Positions 8,544 through 18,887 of a DNA stretch of 35,017 nt are shown here, piece by piece (within the stretch, counting starts at the first letter, position 1; the number at the start of each line of letters is the position of its first letter). The notes beneath the pieces were generated by a model, which saw only the letters and a list, made by a program, of their open reading frames with translations, made no database searches and had not been told where the DNA came from. Where the stretch lies: contig JAFGNP010000060.1 in assembly GCA_016926975.1 (NCBI GenBank), forward strand, positions 1 to 35,017, read 5' to 3'. Source of the stretch: Coriobacteriia bacterium (GTDB lineage: Bacteria; Actinomycetota; Coriobacteriia; Anaerosomatales; Anaerosomataceae). The translations under genes were made by a program, and so were the position numbers.

Positions 8544-8924
8544 ATGAGCGATCTCGCACGTCCCGATATCAATGAGTGGCTCGCTGAGGCCAAGCGTGGA
8601 ATCGGCGCGAAGGACACGGGGATGTACCTCTGCCACAACGGCGTCGTGAGGTCGTATTCGCGGGATGGCCGTCCTGTGGAGAGCATGGATCTGTCGGTGG
8701 ATCGCGAGCGTCTGGAAGAGATCCTTTCCACCGCGGCCCTGATGGATGGCATCAGTGTGGTTCGCGCCTGGGTCAACGAAGGTCATCTTGAGGTCGGCGA
8801 TGACATAATGTACGTGCTGGTCGGCGGTGACATACGTCCGAACGTGCTGGAGGCCCTGACTGCGTTGGTGGGCATGATCAAGTCGGAGGTAGTCACTGAG
8901 ACGGAGCTCCGGCCGGAGATCTAG
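8544..8924 (+). CDS. Divergent MoaE-like (molybdopterin synthase catalytic subunit-like) protein
   Basis: 126 aa: YLCHNGVVRSYSRDG, VRAWVNEGHLEVGDDIMYVLVGGDIRPNVLEALTALVGMIKSEV resembles the MoaE architecture, but terminal catalytic residues appear altered. Confidence 0.6.
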   Translation: MSDLARPDINEWLAEAKRGIGAKDTGMYLCHNGVVRSYSRDGRPVESMDLSVDRERLEEILSTAALMDGISVVRAWVNEGHLEVGDDIMYVLVGGDIRPNVLEALTALVGMIKSEVVTETELRPEI

Positions 8925-8966
8925 GCACGAGAGCGGTTGGTTGCACTTCGGGGAGGGGCGCAAAGC

Positions 8967-10340
8967 ATGCACATCGTCATTCTAGGTGGAGGTCCCGGCG
9001 GCTACGGGGCGGCCTTCGAGGCCGCCAGGCTCGGCGCCGAAGTCACACTGGTCGAGCGGGAGCGGCTGGGTGGCACGTGCCTGAACTGGGGATGCATACC
9101 GACCAAGACGATACTTCGTTCGGCACGTATAGTCGCCGATACGCGAGACGCGGCGACGTTCGGCCTAAGCGCGACGATCGCCAGCGTGGATGTCGATGCC
9201 CTTCGCCTCCGCAAGGAGGGCGTGGTCGACGAGCTGGTGGGGCAGGTCGAGGCTTCGGCGAAGCGTCTCAAGATCCGCGTGGTCAAGGGCACCGGCAAGT
9301 TCGTCGGTCCGAAGTCGGTGGAAGTCGCGCTTGCCGATGGAGGCAGCGAGACGGTCTCCGGAGATTCAGTGATTCTCGCCACGGGTTCGGTTCCGTTCAA
9401 GCTGTCCAACATCGATCACGATCTCGAAGGCGTGTGGACGAGCGATGATGCGGTGTCGCTCCGGGAGATCCCCAAGGACATAGTCATCATCGGTGGTGGC
9501 GTGATAGGGCTCGAGTTCGCGTGCGCGTATGCGGCATTCGGCAGCGTGGTGACTGTGGTCGAGCTGATGGAGCAGGTGCTGCCGGGCAGTGACAAGCGTG
9601 TCGTGAGACAGGTGCAGTCCGCCCTCGAGGAACTGGGAGTGGGATTCCACCTGGGGGATGCCGTCGAGAGCGTCGAGAGAGTCGACGGGCGCATGCGAGC
9701 GATTCTGCGCAGCGGGGCCGTTCTGGAGAGCGACATCGTGATGAGCGCCGTCGGGCGGATCCCCAACTCGGCAGGCTTCGGCTACGCGGAGGCCGGCATC
9801 GAGATGGACCGCGCGGCCGTGAAGGTGGACGAGCACTTACGCACCAACCTGGAAGGCGTCTTTGCGGTGGGCGACCTGATCGGCGGCATGATGTTGGCGC
9901 ACGTGGCCGAGGAGGAGGGCGCGGTGGCCGCCCGGAACGCTGTGGCCGAGGCGCACATGGAGCGCGTTCGCTACGATTGCATCCCGGCTTGCGTGTACAC
10001 GTTTCCCGAGGTGGCGACGGTCGGCAGCGGTCGCGATGTCGCCAGAGAGCTCGGAATCGACGCGGTGCTTGCTGTCGCGAAGTCCGCAGCCAACGGCAAG
10101 GCGCTGGGCGAGGGGGAGATTGACGGCTTCGTCCAGATCGTGGCCGAGAAGGGTACCGGCCGGATCGTGGGCTGCGAGATCGTCGGGCCCCATGCCGTTG
10201 AGACCATCCATGAGGTCGCGGTGGCCATGAGACATGACCTGTGCGTGTGCGATCTGGCCGAGACGGTGCACGCGCACCCGACAGTGTCCGAGGTCATCAG
10301 GATGGCCTGTGTGGATGCGGCCGGGAAGTGCAGCTGCTGA
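8967..10340 (+). CDS. lpdA: Dihydrolipoyl dehydrogenase
   Basis: GGGPGGYGAAFEAARLGAEVTLVE, GGTCLNWGCIPTKT redox-active CxxxxC, C-terminal HAHPTVSEV motif. Confidence 0.93.
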   Translation: MHIVILGGGPGGYGAAFEAARLGAEVTLVERERLGGTCLNWGCIPTKTILRSARIVADTRDAATFGLSATIASVDVDALRLRKEGVVDELVGQVEASAKRLKIRVVKGTGKFVGPKSVEVALADGGSETVSGDSVILATGSVPFKLSNIDHDLEGVWTSDDAVSLREIPKDIVIIGGGVIGLEFACAYAAFGSVVTVVELMEQVLPGSDKRVVRQVQSALEELGVGFHLGDAVESVERVDGRMRAILRSGAVLESDIVMSAVGRIPNSAGFGYAEAGIEMDRAAVKVDEHLRTNLEGVFAVGDLIGGMMLAHVAEEEGAVAARNAVAEAHMERVRYDCIPACVYTFPEVATVGSGRDVARELGIDAVLAVAKSAANGKALGEGEIDGFVQIVAEKGTGRIVGCEIVGPHAVETIHEVAVAMRHDLCVCDLAETVHAHPTVSEVIRMACVDAAGKCSC

Positions 10341-10342
10341 CT

Positions 10343-11215
10343 GTGGCGTACGAGCACGGCGAATCCGCAAAGCGCTTACCGGGCTGGCTCAGGCGGCCTG
10401 TCGCGCACTCGGGCGGGTACACCGCTGTGGAGAACCTTCTCGAGGAGCTGCACCTGTCCACCGTGTGTCGCGAGGCCAAGTGTCCGAACCGCGGCGAGTG
10501 CTATGCGAGCGGCACCGCCACGTTCCTCGTAGCGGGAGACGTTTGCACGCGCGGTTGCCGCTTCTGCGCGATCGAGACGCGAACCCCTTCGCCGCTCGAC
10601 GAAGACGAGCCCGTCAGGGTCGCCGAGGCTGTCGCCCGGATGGGGTTGCGCCATGCAGTGGTCACGATGGTCACGCGCGACGACCTTCCCGACGGCGCGT
10701 CGGCGCACATCGTCGCAACGATAGAAGCGATAAGAGCGGCCGCTCCGAGTGCCGCAGTCGAGGTCCTTGTGAGCGATTTCGGCGGAGATCCTGACGCCAT
10801 CGATGCGGTTGCCGGGGCGAGGCCGGACGTCTTCAACCATAACCTCGAGACGGTCCCGCGCCTGTACGAGAGCGTGCGGCCGGGCGCGGACTACACGCGC
10901 AGCCTGCGTGTTCTTGCCCGCGCGAAGGAGCGTGCGGCGGGGATGCCCATCAAGTCGGGGCTGATGCTCGGACTCGGCGAGACGCACGATGAGGTCGTGC
11001 AGGTCATGCGCGATCTGCGCGCGGTCGGTTGCGAGCTGCTGACACTCGGCCAGTACCTGAGGCCTAGCCCTGCGCACCTTGAGGTGGCCGAGTTCGTGGA
11101 GCCCTCGGAGTTCGCCTCGCTCGCGCGGGAGGGGCGAGAGCTCGGGTTCTCGGGTGTGGCCAGCGCGCCGTTCGTGCGTTCGAGCTACCATGCGGCGGAG
11201 CTGGCCAGAGGGTAG
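10343..11215 (+). CDS. lipA: Lipoyl synthase (radical SAM)
   Basis: CREAKCPNRGEC and radical SAM CTRGCRFC; MVTRDDLPDGA; FNHNLETVPRLY; SGLMLGLGET. Start taken as GTG 10343 after the lpdA stop. Confidence 0.94.
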   Translation: MAYEHGESAKRLPGWLRRPVAHSGGYTAVENLLEELHLSTVCREAKCPNRGECYASGTATFLVAGDVCTRGCRFCAIETRTPSPLDEDEPVRVAEAVARMGLRHAVVTMVTRDDLPDGASAHIVATIEAIRAAAPSAAVEVLVSDFGGDPDAIDAVAGARPDVFNHNLETVPRLYESVRPGADYTRSLRVLARAKERAAGMPIKSGLMLGLGETHDEVVQVMRDLRAVGCELLTLGQYLRPSPAHLEVAEFVEPSEFASLAREGRELGFSGVASAPFVRSSYHAAELARG

Positions 11216-11234
11216 GCGCTTGCAGCGCCGGTTG

Positions 11235-12269
11235 CTAGCCTGTCACCGGTGGCGCCGCATGGTCCCTGCCGCTCGCCTTCGCGCTGTGCAGCGACTGGTC
11301 GGCGGCCGCAAGCAGCGCTTCTATCCGGCGTGGCGGTGATCCGGCCGGGTCTGTGGCGATCGTCCCGCCGATGCTGACCGAAAGCGGGACCGGTGTTCCG
11401 TCAGAGGTACTGAATCCAAGTCCGCGGATGGTCTCGACGATCCGTGCGCACAGGTCGCTGTACTCATCGGCTGCGGTTTCGGGAGCGATAACGGCGAACT
11501 CGTCGCCTCCGTAGCGGACGACGAGGTCCGATGCTCGGGTCGCCCGTCGGAGGGCGTGCGCTATCGCCTGCAGCGCCCTGTCGCCCTCGGCATGTCCGAA
11601 GGTGTCGTTGACGGTCTTGAAGCGGTCGACATCGATCAGCAGCACCGTGAGCGAATGGCCGTAACGAGCCGACCATGCGGCCCACTGTGGCAGGTGCGTC
11701 TGGAGCGCGCGGCGGTTGTACAGACCGGTGAGCATATCGTGGGTGGCGAAGACGGCGAGGCGCAGGTTGTCCCGCCAGGTGCGCGAGAGAGTCGTAGCCA
11801 GCAGTCCCGCCAATGAGTCAGTGGCGTAGTGCTCTCCGATGGCATCGATCAGCCGCTGAAGGTGCGCCTGGTAGGCGGTCTGCCGCTGCTCGGCGCGTGC
11901 GGGTTCGGTAAGGTCCATGAGCTCGCTGAACACCGGGTCTATCATGTAGAACTCGAGCCGCGCTGCCAGCGCCAGCATCCCGTCGAGGGTCAGACTCTCG
12001 AGATGGCTCAAGTCGATAGCGGCCATCTCGAGCTGGAGTGTTCGAAGGCGCTCCATCAGCGCATCGGTGTCGTTCACCACGTCAGGGAGCAAGCCCTGCT
12101 CCCATGCGTCCAGCAGTCCCTGCCACCAGCCGGTATGTTCGACCTCGTCTTCACGAAGTCTCTCGAACGTCTCGGAGAGGGCCTTGTCGGGGCAGGCTAC
12201 CGTCAGGCCTGCGTACAGGCGCTCGGCATGCTCGTCCATCCTCACACAGAACTCGAGGATCTCGCGCAC
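11235..12269 (-). CDS. Diguanylate cyclase (GGDEF) with N-terminal ferritin/rubrerythrin-like domain
   Basis: C-terminal HDMLTGLYNRRAL...LIDVDRFKTVNDTFGHAEGD...VVRYGGDEFAVIAPE. N-terminal FCVRMDEHAERLYAGL...EDEVEHTGWW carries ferritin-like E/H spacing. Confidence 0.85.
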   Translation of the reverse strand: MREILEFCVRMDEHAERLYAGLTVACPDKALSETFERLREDEVEHTGWWQGLLDAWEQGLLPDVVNDTDALMERLRTLQLEMAAIDLSHLESLTLDGMLALAARLEFYMIDPVFSELMDLTEPARAEQRQTAYQAHLQRLIDAIGEHYATDSLAGLLATTLSRTWRDNLRLAVFATHDMLTGLYNRRALQTHLPQWAAWSARYGHSLTVLLIDVDRFKTVNDTFGHAEGDRALQAIAHALRRATRASDLVVRYGGDEFAVIAPETAADEYSDLCARIVETIRGLGFSTSDGTPVPLSVSIGGTIATDPAGSPPRRIEALLAAADQSLHSAKASGRDHAAPPVTG

Positions 12270-12330
12270 GGCGTGCTCCTCTCACCGTGTTCCCGGGTAT
12301 TCGAGCTCCCCGGACTGCTACCATGACCAT

Positions 12331-13062
12331 ATGGTATGGGAGCCTCGGGAATATCGCCAGCAGACGGCCGCTGAGGGTCTTGTCACGTTCGAGGTCGTGC
12401 AGGACGAGACCGACCTGCAGGTGAGCGCGCAACGCGATCTCGCACTGGAGGCCGCGGGCCTCGTAGCGTCCGTAAGGGCGGATCTTCAGGGCTACATCGG
12501 CTCACACCCGTTCTTCGAGGAGAGCTTCGTTCCGGTCGACGTGGAGCCGGATTCCCCGGAGATCGTCCTGGCGATGGCTGCCGCAGGTAGGGCGGCCGGG
12601 GTGGGACCGATGGCGGCGGTGGCCGGGGCGATAGCCGAGCGTGTCGCGCGGGGTCTGGCGGCACTCTCGGCCGAGGTGATAGTCGAGAACGGCGGCGATC
12701 TCTACGTGGTGGGCGCGACAGCGAGGCGCATCCTGCTGCTCGCGGGTGACTCGCCCCTGTCCGGGCGGGTGGCGATCGCGTTGGGTCCGGAGTCGCTGCC
12801 GATCGCGGTGTGCACGTCTTCGGGCAAAGTAGGGCATAGTGTGAGCCTCGGCATCGCGCACGGCGTCACGGTACTGGCGACAGACGGGGCGGTGGCCGAT
12901 GCGACAGCGACGGCTGCGGGCAACATGGTTCACGGTGTGGAGGACGTCGAGAAGGCGCTGGAGTTCGCGCTCGGTGTGTCGGGGGTGTCCGGGGCCGTTG
13001 TGATAGCCGAGGACAGGATCGGAGCTCTCGGCGATGTCACGCTTGTCCCGGTCGAGGCGTGA
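12331..13062 (+). CDS. UPF0280/COG2122 family protein
   Basis: MVWEPREYRQQT...SHPFFEESFVPV, MAAVAGAIAERVARGL, VENGGDLYV, GHSVSLGIAHGVTVLA. The listed ORF start 12067 lies inside an antisense gene; ATG 12331 is preferred. Confidence 0.85.
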   Translation: MVWEPREYRQQTAAEGLVTFEVVQDETDLQVSAQRDLALEAAGLVASVRADLQGYIGSHPFFEESFVPVDVEPDSPEIVLAMAAAGRAAGVGPMAAVAGAIAERVARGLAALSAEVIVENGGDLYVVGATARRILLLAGDSPLSGRVAIALGPESLPIAVCTSSGKVGHSVSLGIAHGVTVLATDGAVADATATAAGNMVHGVEDVEKALEFALGVSGVSGAVVIAEDRIGALGDVTLVPVEA

Positions 13063-13138
13063 AGCCGGCGCGCAGAGCGCTATCGCGTGAGATCGGCGAA
13101 TGATCACGACGATGGGTCTGTGAAGGGAAGGGGAACGC

Positions 13139-13432
13139 ATGGACAGCATCGATGAACTGGACATGTTCGAAGCGGATCGGCGACTCGCGCTGTACAACGA
13201 GTACCGCGAGGCCGCCAAGCTCTTCAAGTACTACATAGAGACCGAACTCAGGGCCTATCTCGCGAACAGCGTCGATGTCGAGCCTGTGGCCGGGTCGGGG
13301 GGCATCTACTTCAAGGTCACGCTCACGGACGTCTGGATCTACGAGGCCGAGAGGATGAACCGCTTCGTGCCCGAGACCGTCATCTACTCGGTGAACGATG
13401 TTCACGTGCAGACGCTGAAAGACGAGGAGTAG
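13139..13432 (+). CDS. DUF2469 family protein
   Basis: 97 aa, ALYNEYREAAKLFKYYIETELRAYLANSVDVE...IYFKVTLTDVWIYEAERMNRFVPETVIYSVNDVHVQTL; SD ggaaggg upstream. Confidence 0.7.
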   Translation: MDSIDELDMFEADRRLALYNEYREAAKLFKYYIETELRAYLANSVDVEPVAGSGGIYFKVTLTDVWIYEAERMNRFVPETVIYSVNDVHVQTLKDEE

Positions 13433-15541
<2,109 letters not shown>

Positions 15542-15581
15542 CCCCGGTGCGCGCAACACCCTGGGTGAGGATCCGCTTGCG

Positions 15582-16649
15582 ATGAAGAAAGGGCCGCCAC
15601 TCAAACTCGATCCGCGCGCGTGCGACGGTTGCGGTAGCTGTCTGATAGCTTGCGACCGCGACGCCCTCAAGGTGGGCCGCACGTTCCTCAAGGTGGACTG
15701 GCAACGCTGCAACGGTTGCGGTGCCTGTGCGCGCGCCTGCGGACGCAAGGCGATCGTTCTGCGCAAAGTGGAAGGCGCCGGTTCGAATACCATCGCGGCT
15801 CAAGAGGCGCGTCCGCGCCCGGTTGCGCGCCGGTCCACCGGCGCGGGCAAGGGTGGGGGCCGCACCGATGGCTTCGCACAGGCAGCGACCGGGGAGCCCG
15901 ATAGAGTCGTGCAGGTTCCGAAGACGGGGAAGCGGGGAGGGTTCCAGTGGACGCTGCTCGAGGCCGCCGCGATGCTCTCGGTGACGTTCTCGGCCTTCAC
16001 GGCCAAAGAGACTCTGGCTCTGTGGTCGCCCATCGCTTCAGTACCTGCAGAGCTCGAGATCCCCGCGAGAGTGGGTGTGCTGGCTCTTTACTACGTCATC
16101 CAGGTGGCGGTGCTGGTGTGGCTCGTACGTCGCAGGGGCGGTGAGCCCGCGGCTGCACTCGGCCTGCGTATTGCGGGAACGACCGCGAAGCATGCGATTC
16201 AGTCCTCAGGTCTTGTGGTGGCAGGGCTTGTTGCCACTCGCCTCGTGGCCTCTCTCTATGCATACGTCACCAGCGAGATGGGCCTAATGCCCTCCACCAG
16301 CACGGATCTTCCCGCGCTGTTCGGAAGCAACACATCCGGCGTGATTCTTGCCGTTGTCATGGTGGTGCTCGTCGGGCCGCTGGTTGAAGAAGCGGTCTTC
16401 CGCGGAGCGCTTCTCGAGGGGCTGGCGGCTCGCTTAGGGGTCTGGCCTGCCATAGTCACGCAGGCGCTGCTCTTCGCGGCGTTTCATCGAAGCCTGTGGC
16501 TGTTCTTCCCGACGTTTGTACTCGGGGCCGTGCTGGGTTGGCTCGCGCATACGCGCGAGAGCCTGTGGCCGCCGATCGCCCTGCACGCACTGTACAACGC
16601 GATGACAGTCGCGGCCGCATTCTTCGTGGCAATGGCTCCCGTGGGGTAG
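15582..16649 (+). CDS. 2x[4Fe-4S] ferredoxin domain fused to a CPBP-family intramembrane protease
   Basis: CDGCGSCLIACDRDAL and CNGCGACARACGRKAI, linker, then membrane helices with EEAVFRGAL, FAAFHRS and HALYNAM CPBP motifs. ATG 15582. Confidence 0.85.
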   Translation: MKKGPPLKLDPRACDGCGSCLIACDRDALKVGRTFLKVDWQRCNGCGACARACGRKAIVLRKVEGAGSNTIAAQEARPRPVARRSTGAGKGGGRTDGFAQAATGEPDRVVQVPKTGKRGGFQWTLLEAAAMLSVTFSAFTAKETLALWSPIASVPAELEIPARVGVLALYYVIQVAVLVWLVRRRGGEPAAALGLRIAGTTAKHAIQSSGLVVAGLVATRLVASLYAYVTSEMGLMPSTSTDLPALFGSNTSGVILAVVMVVLVGPLVEEAVFRGALLEGLAARLGVWPAIVTQALLFAAFHRSLWLFFPTFVLGAVLGWLAHTRESLWPPIALHALYNAMTVAAAFFVAMAPVG

Positions 16650-16714
16650 AGACTAACGGAGTGGTGTGTTCGGCAGCTCCCGATTTCGCACTACCGGAAG
16701 AATCGGACGGCGTA

Positions 16715-18481
16715 ATGGCCCAATGGGAGTCTCGCCCGGAATCGAGAAGCACGGCATCCGATCGTAGTTGTCCGACGGTCGGTCCACTGTGGCGGTTGGT
16801 GCTGACACTCGTTGTCGTGTCCACGCTGGTTATCGCAAGCGGCGTGGCTGTCGTTCGCGACTACGTTGACCGCCAGCAAGAGTTGGCTGATGAGAGGCTT
16901 TCGGCATCCGCTTCCGACGCAGCTTTCGATATGCGGATGTGGCTGGACTCCGGGTATGCTGATGCCAGCGTGATGAAGGCCCAGACCGGGATGACTCAAC
17001 GGTATGTCCGCTGGTTAGCCGGGGAGGACCCGGCGTTCCCATCCTCGGGTCTTGACCGGATGGAATCCGAACGATCGATTCTCGGCTATGACTACGCGGG
17101 CATGTTCGCGCCTGATGGAAGCGTGATACTTGCGAGTGAGCTTGACGTCTCGGCTGCAGTCTCGGACTTGTGCCCGGGCTTGGTTGCCCAGGCGGCTTCA
17201 TCAGATGAGGTGGTGTTCGCGGATCGGCTCTGCTGCGAGGGGAGTCGTTGGTTTGTTGCATGGGGCTCGCCCATGCGAGCAGCGGCTGGCGGTCCGGTGG
17301 TCGCAGTGATGGTGCGTGCTGTGGATGTAAGCGGTCCTGCCCAGGATCTGCTGTTTTCCGCGAGTAGGCCCTATCGGTCCGGTCTGTTGGAGCTGGTGCG
17401 ACCTGAGGCCGACGGGTTGGGGCTGCTCTCGGAAGCGGATGACTTCCGGGTGTTCTCAGAACCCGAGAGCGCTGAGCTGTACACCAATCTGGTCGAAAGC
17501 GCCGACGGCGGCGAGGCGGGCGTCCGGAGCGGAAGCACGGCGGCCGGGGTTCCTGCTGTAGCCGTGGCGTGTCCTGTGGAGGGAACAGACTGGCTCGTTG
17601 TATCCAGCGCTCCTATCGATGAGATCGACGCGCCCATCAGGTCTTTCACGCTCTGGGTGACATTCGCCTGCGCTTTGCTCGTAGGACTGGGGATGTCTCT
17701 CGGAGTCGGGATCCGTCGCATCCGGATGAGCCGTTACCGCGAGCACGTTGTGAACCAGGATTTGCAGGAAGCGCTTGGCGTGCGTGAGCGCTTGCTTGCC
17801 AACGTGAGTCACGAGTTGCGTACGCCGCTGCACTCGATCATGGGTTTCACCGACGTTCTGCTGGGGGGTCTTGCCGGACCACTGAACGACGAACAGAAAC
17901 ACCAGCTCATAATGGTAAGCGAGTCGTCGAAGCGGCTCCTTGCGCTGGTCGACGATCTCCTCGATTTGAGCAAGCTGCGTGCCGGTCGGTTCCTGGTTTC
18001 GGTGAGTGAATTCACTGCCGTTGAGGTCATGGACGTCGTACGCAGGACGATGTGCCCTTTGGCGGAGCGCAAGGCTCTAGCATGCGAGTACGTGTGCCAG
18101 GTCCCGGATCTTGCGTTCAATACGGACCGCGACATGCTCGAGCGCATAATGCTGAATCTAATGTCCAACGCGGTGAAGTTCACGGACGAGGGACTCGTGC
18201 GACTGACTGTGATGGAAGACGGCGCAGATCACGCCGTCATCGAGGTGCTCGACACGGGCCAGGGGATCCCGGTAGAGAAGATCGGGCTCGTGATGGAGGA
18301 GTTCTACCAGGTCGTCGAGCCTGAGTACGCGAGACGGATGGGAACGGGGCTAGGTCTCGCCATCAGCTCGCGAATGGCCAGAGAACTTGGCGGCACGATC
18401 ACCGTCGAGAGTCAGTCGGGTGTGGGTTCGAAGTTCTCGCTTCGCATTCCGCGCGTCCACCCTGAGGCCGGATGCGCCTAG
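16715..18481 (+). CDS. Membrane sensor histidine kinase
   Basis: Two TM segments flanking an extracytoplasmic sensor region; VSHELRTPLHSIMGF H-box, NLMSNAVKFTDEG N-box, VLDTGQGIP, GTGLGLAIS. ATG 16715 preferred over the listed 16496 start. Confidence 0.88.
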   Translation: MAQWESRPESRSTASDRSCPTVGPLWRLVLTLVVVSTLVIASGVAVVRDYVDRQQELADERLSASASDAAFDMRMWLDSGYADASVMKAQTGMTQRYVRWLAGEDPAFPSSGLDRMESERSILGYDYAGMFAPDGSVILASELDVSAAVSDLCPGLVAQAASSDEVVFADRLCCEGSRWFVAWGSPMRAAAGGPVVAVMVRAVDVSGPAQDLLFSASRPYRSGLLELVRPEADGLGLLSEADDFRVFSEPESAELYTNLVESADGGEAGVRSGSTAAGVPAVAVACPVEGTDWLVVSSAPIDEIDAPIRSFTLWVTFACALLVGLGMSLGVGIRRIRMSRYREHVVNQDLQEALGVRERLLANVSHELRTPLHSIMGFTDVLLGGLAGPLNDEQKHQLIMVSESSKRLLALVDDLLDLSKLRAGRFLVSVSEFTAVEVMDVVRRTMCPLAERKALACEYVCQVPDLAFNTDRDMLERIMLNLMSNAVKFTDEGLVRLTVMEDGADHAVIEVLDTGQGIPVEKIGLVMEEFYQVVEPEYARRMGTGLGLAISSRMARELGGTITVESQSGVGSKFSLRIPRVHPEAGCA

Positions 18482-18584
18482 GCTCGGCCGGCTGCGGCAT
18501 GCTCGGCCGGACTGTCCTCGGGTATGATGTTACGCGTCCCTGCTCGGCGTTCGATGACCCCACCGCTTCCGGGAGGAATTCCGC

Positions 18585-18887
18585 ATGGCAATCACCGAGT
18601 CCGACGTACGCCACGTAGCCATGCTCGCGCGTCTTGCGCTTACCGAAGAGCAGGTCACTACGCTGACCGCGGAGCTCGGGGCGGTCCTCGACCATATCGA
18701 CGAGCTGCAGCGGCTGGACCTGGCCGGAGTGCAACCTACCGCACACCCTCTGGATATAACCAACAGCACCCGACCGGACGCGGTGAAGCCGGGCCTTTCG
18801 CGCGAGATGGCACTCAAGAACGCGCCCGATACCGATGGGAGCGCCTTCCTCATCCCGACGATCACGGGTGGAGGTGAGGAGTCGTGA
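18585..18887 (+). CDS. gatC: Asp-tRNA(Asn)/Glu-tRNA(Gln) amidotransferase subunit C
   Basis: MAITESDVRHVAMLARLALTEEQ; SD ggagga; overlaps gatA. Confidence 0.95.
   Translation: MAITESDVRHVAMLARLALTEEQVTTLTAELGAVLDHIDELQRLDLAGVQPTAHPLDITNSTRPDAVKPGLSREMALKNAPDTDGSAFLIPTITGGGEES

Noticed and set aside
18481-18530. Repeated gctcggccgg and TATGAT upstream of gatC
   Set aside because: TATGAT may be a -10 box but no convincing -35; the repeat is short and GC-rich, so chance is likely.
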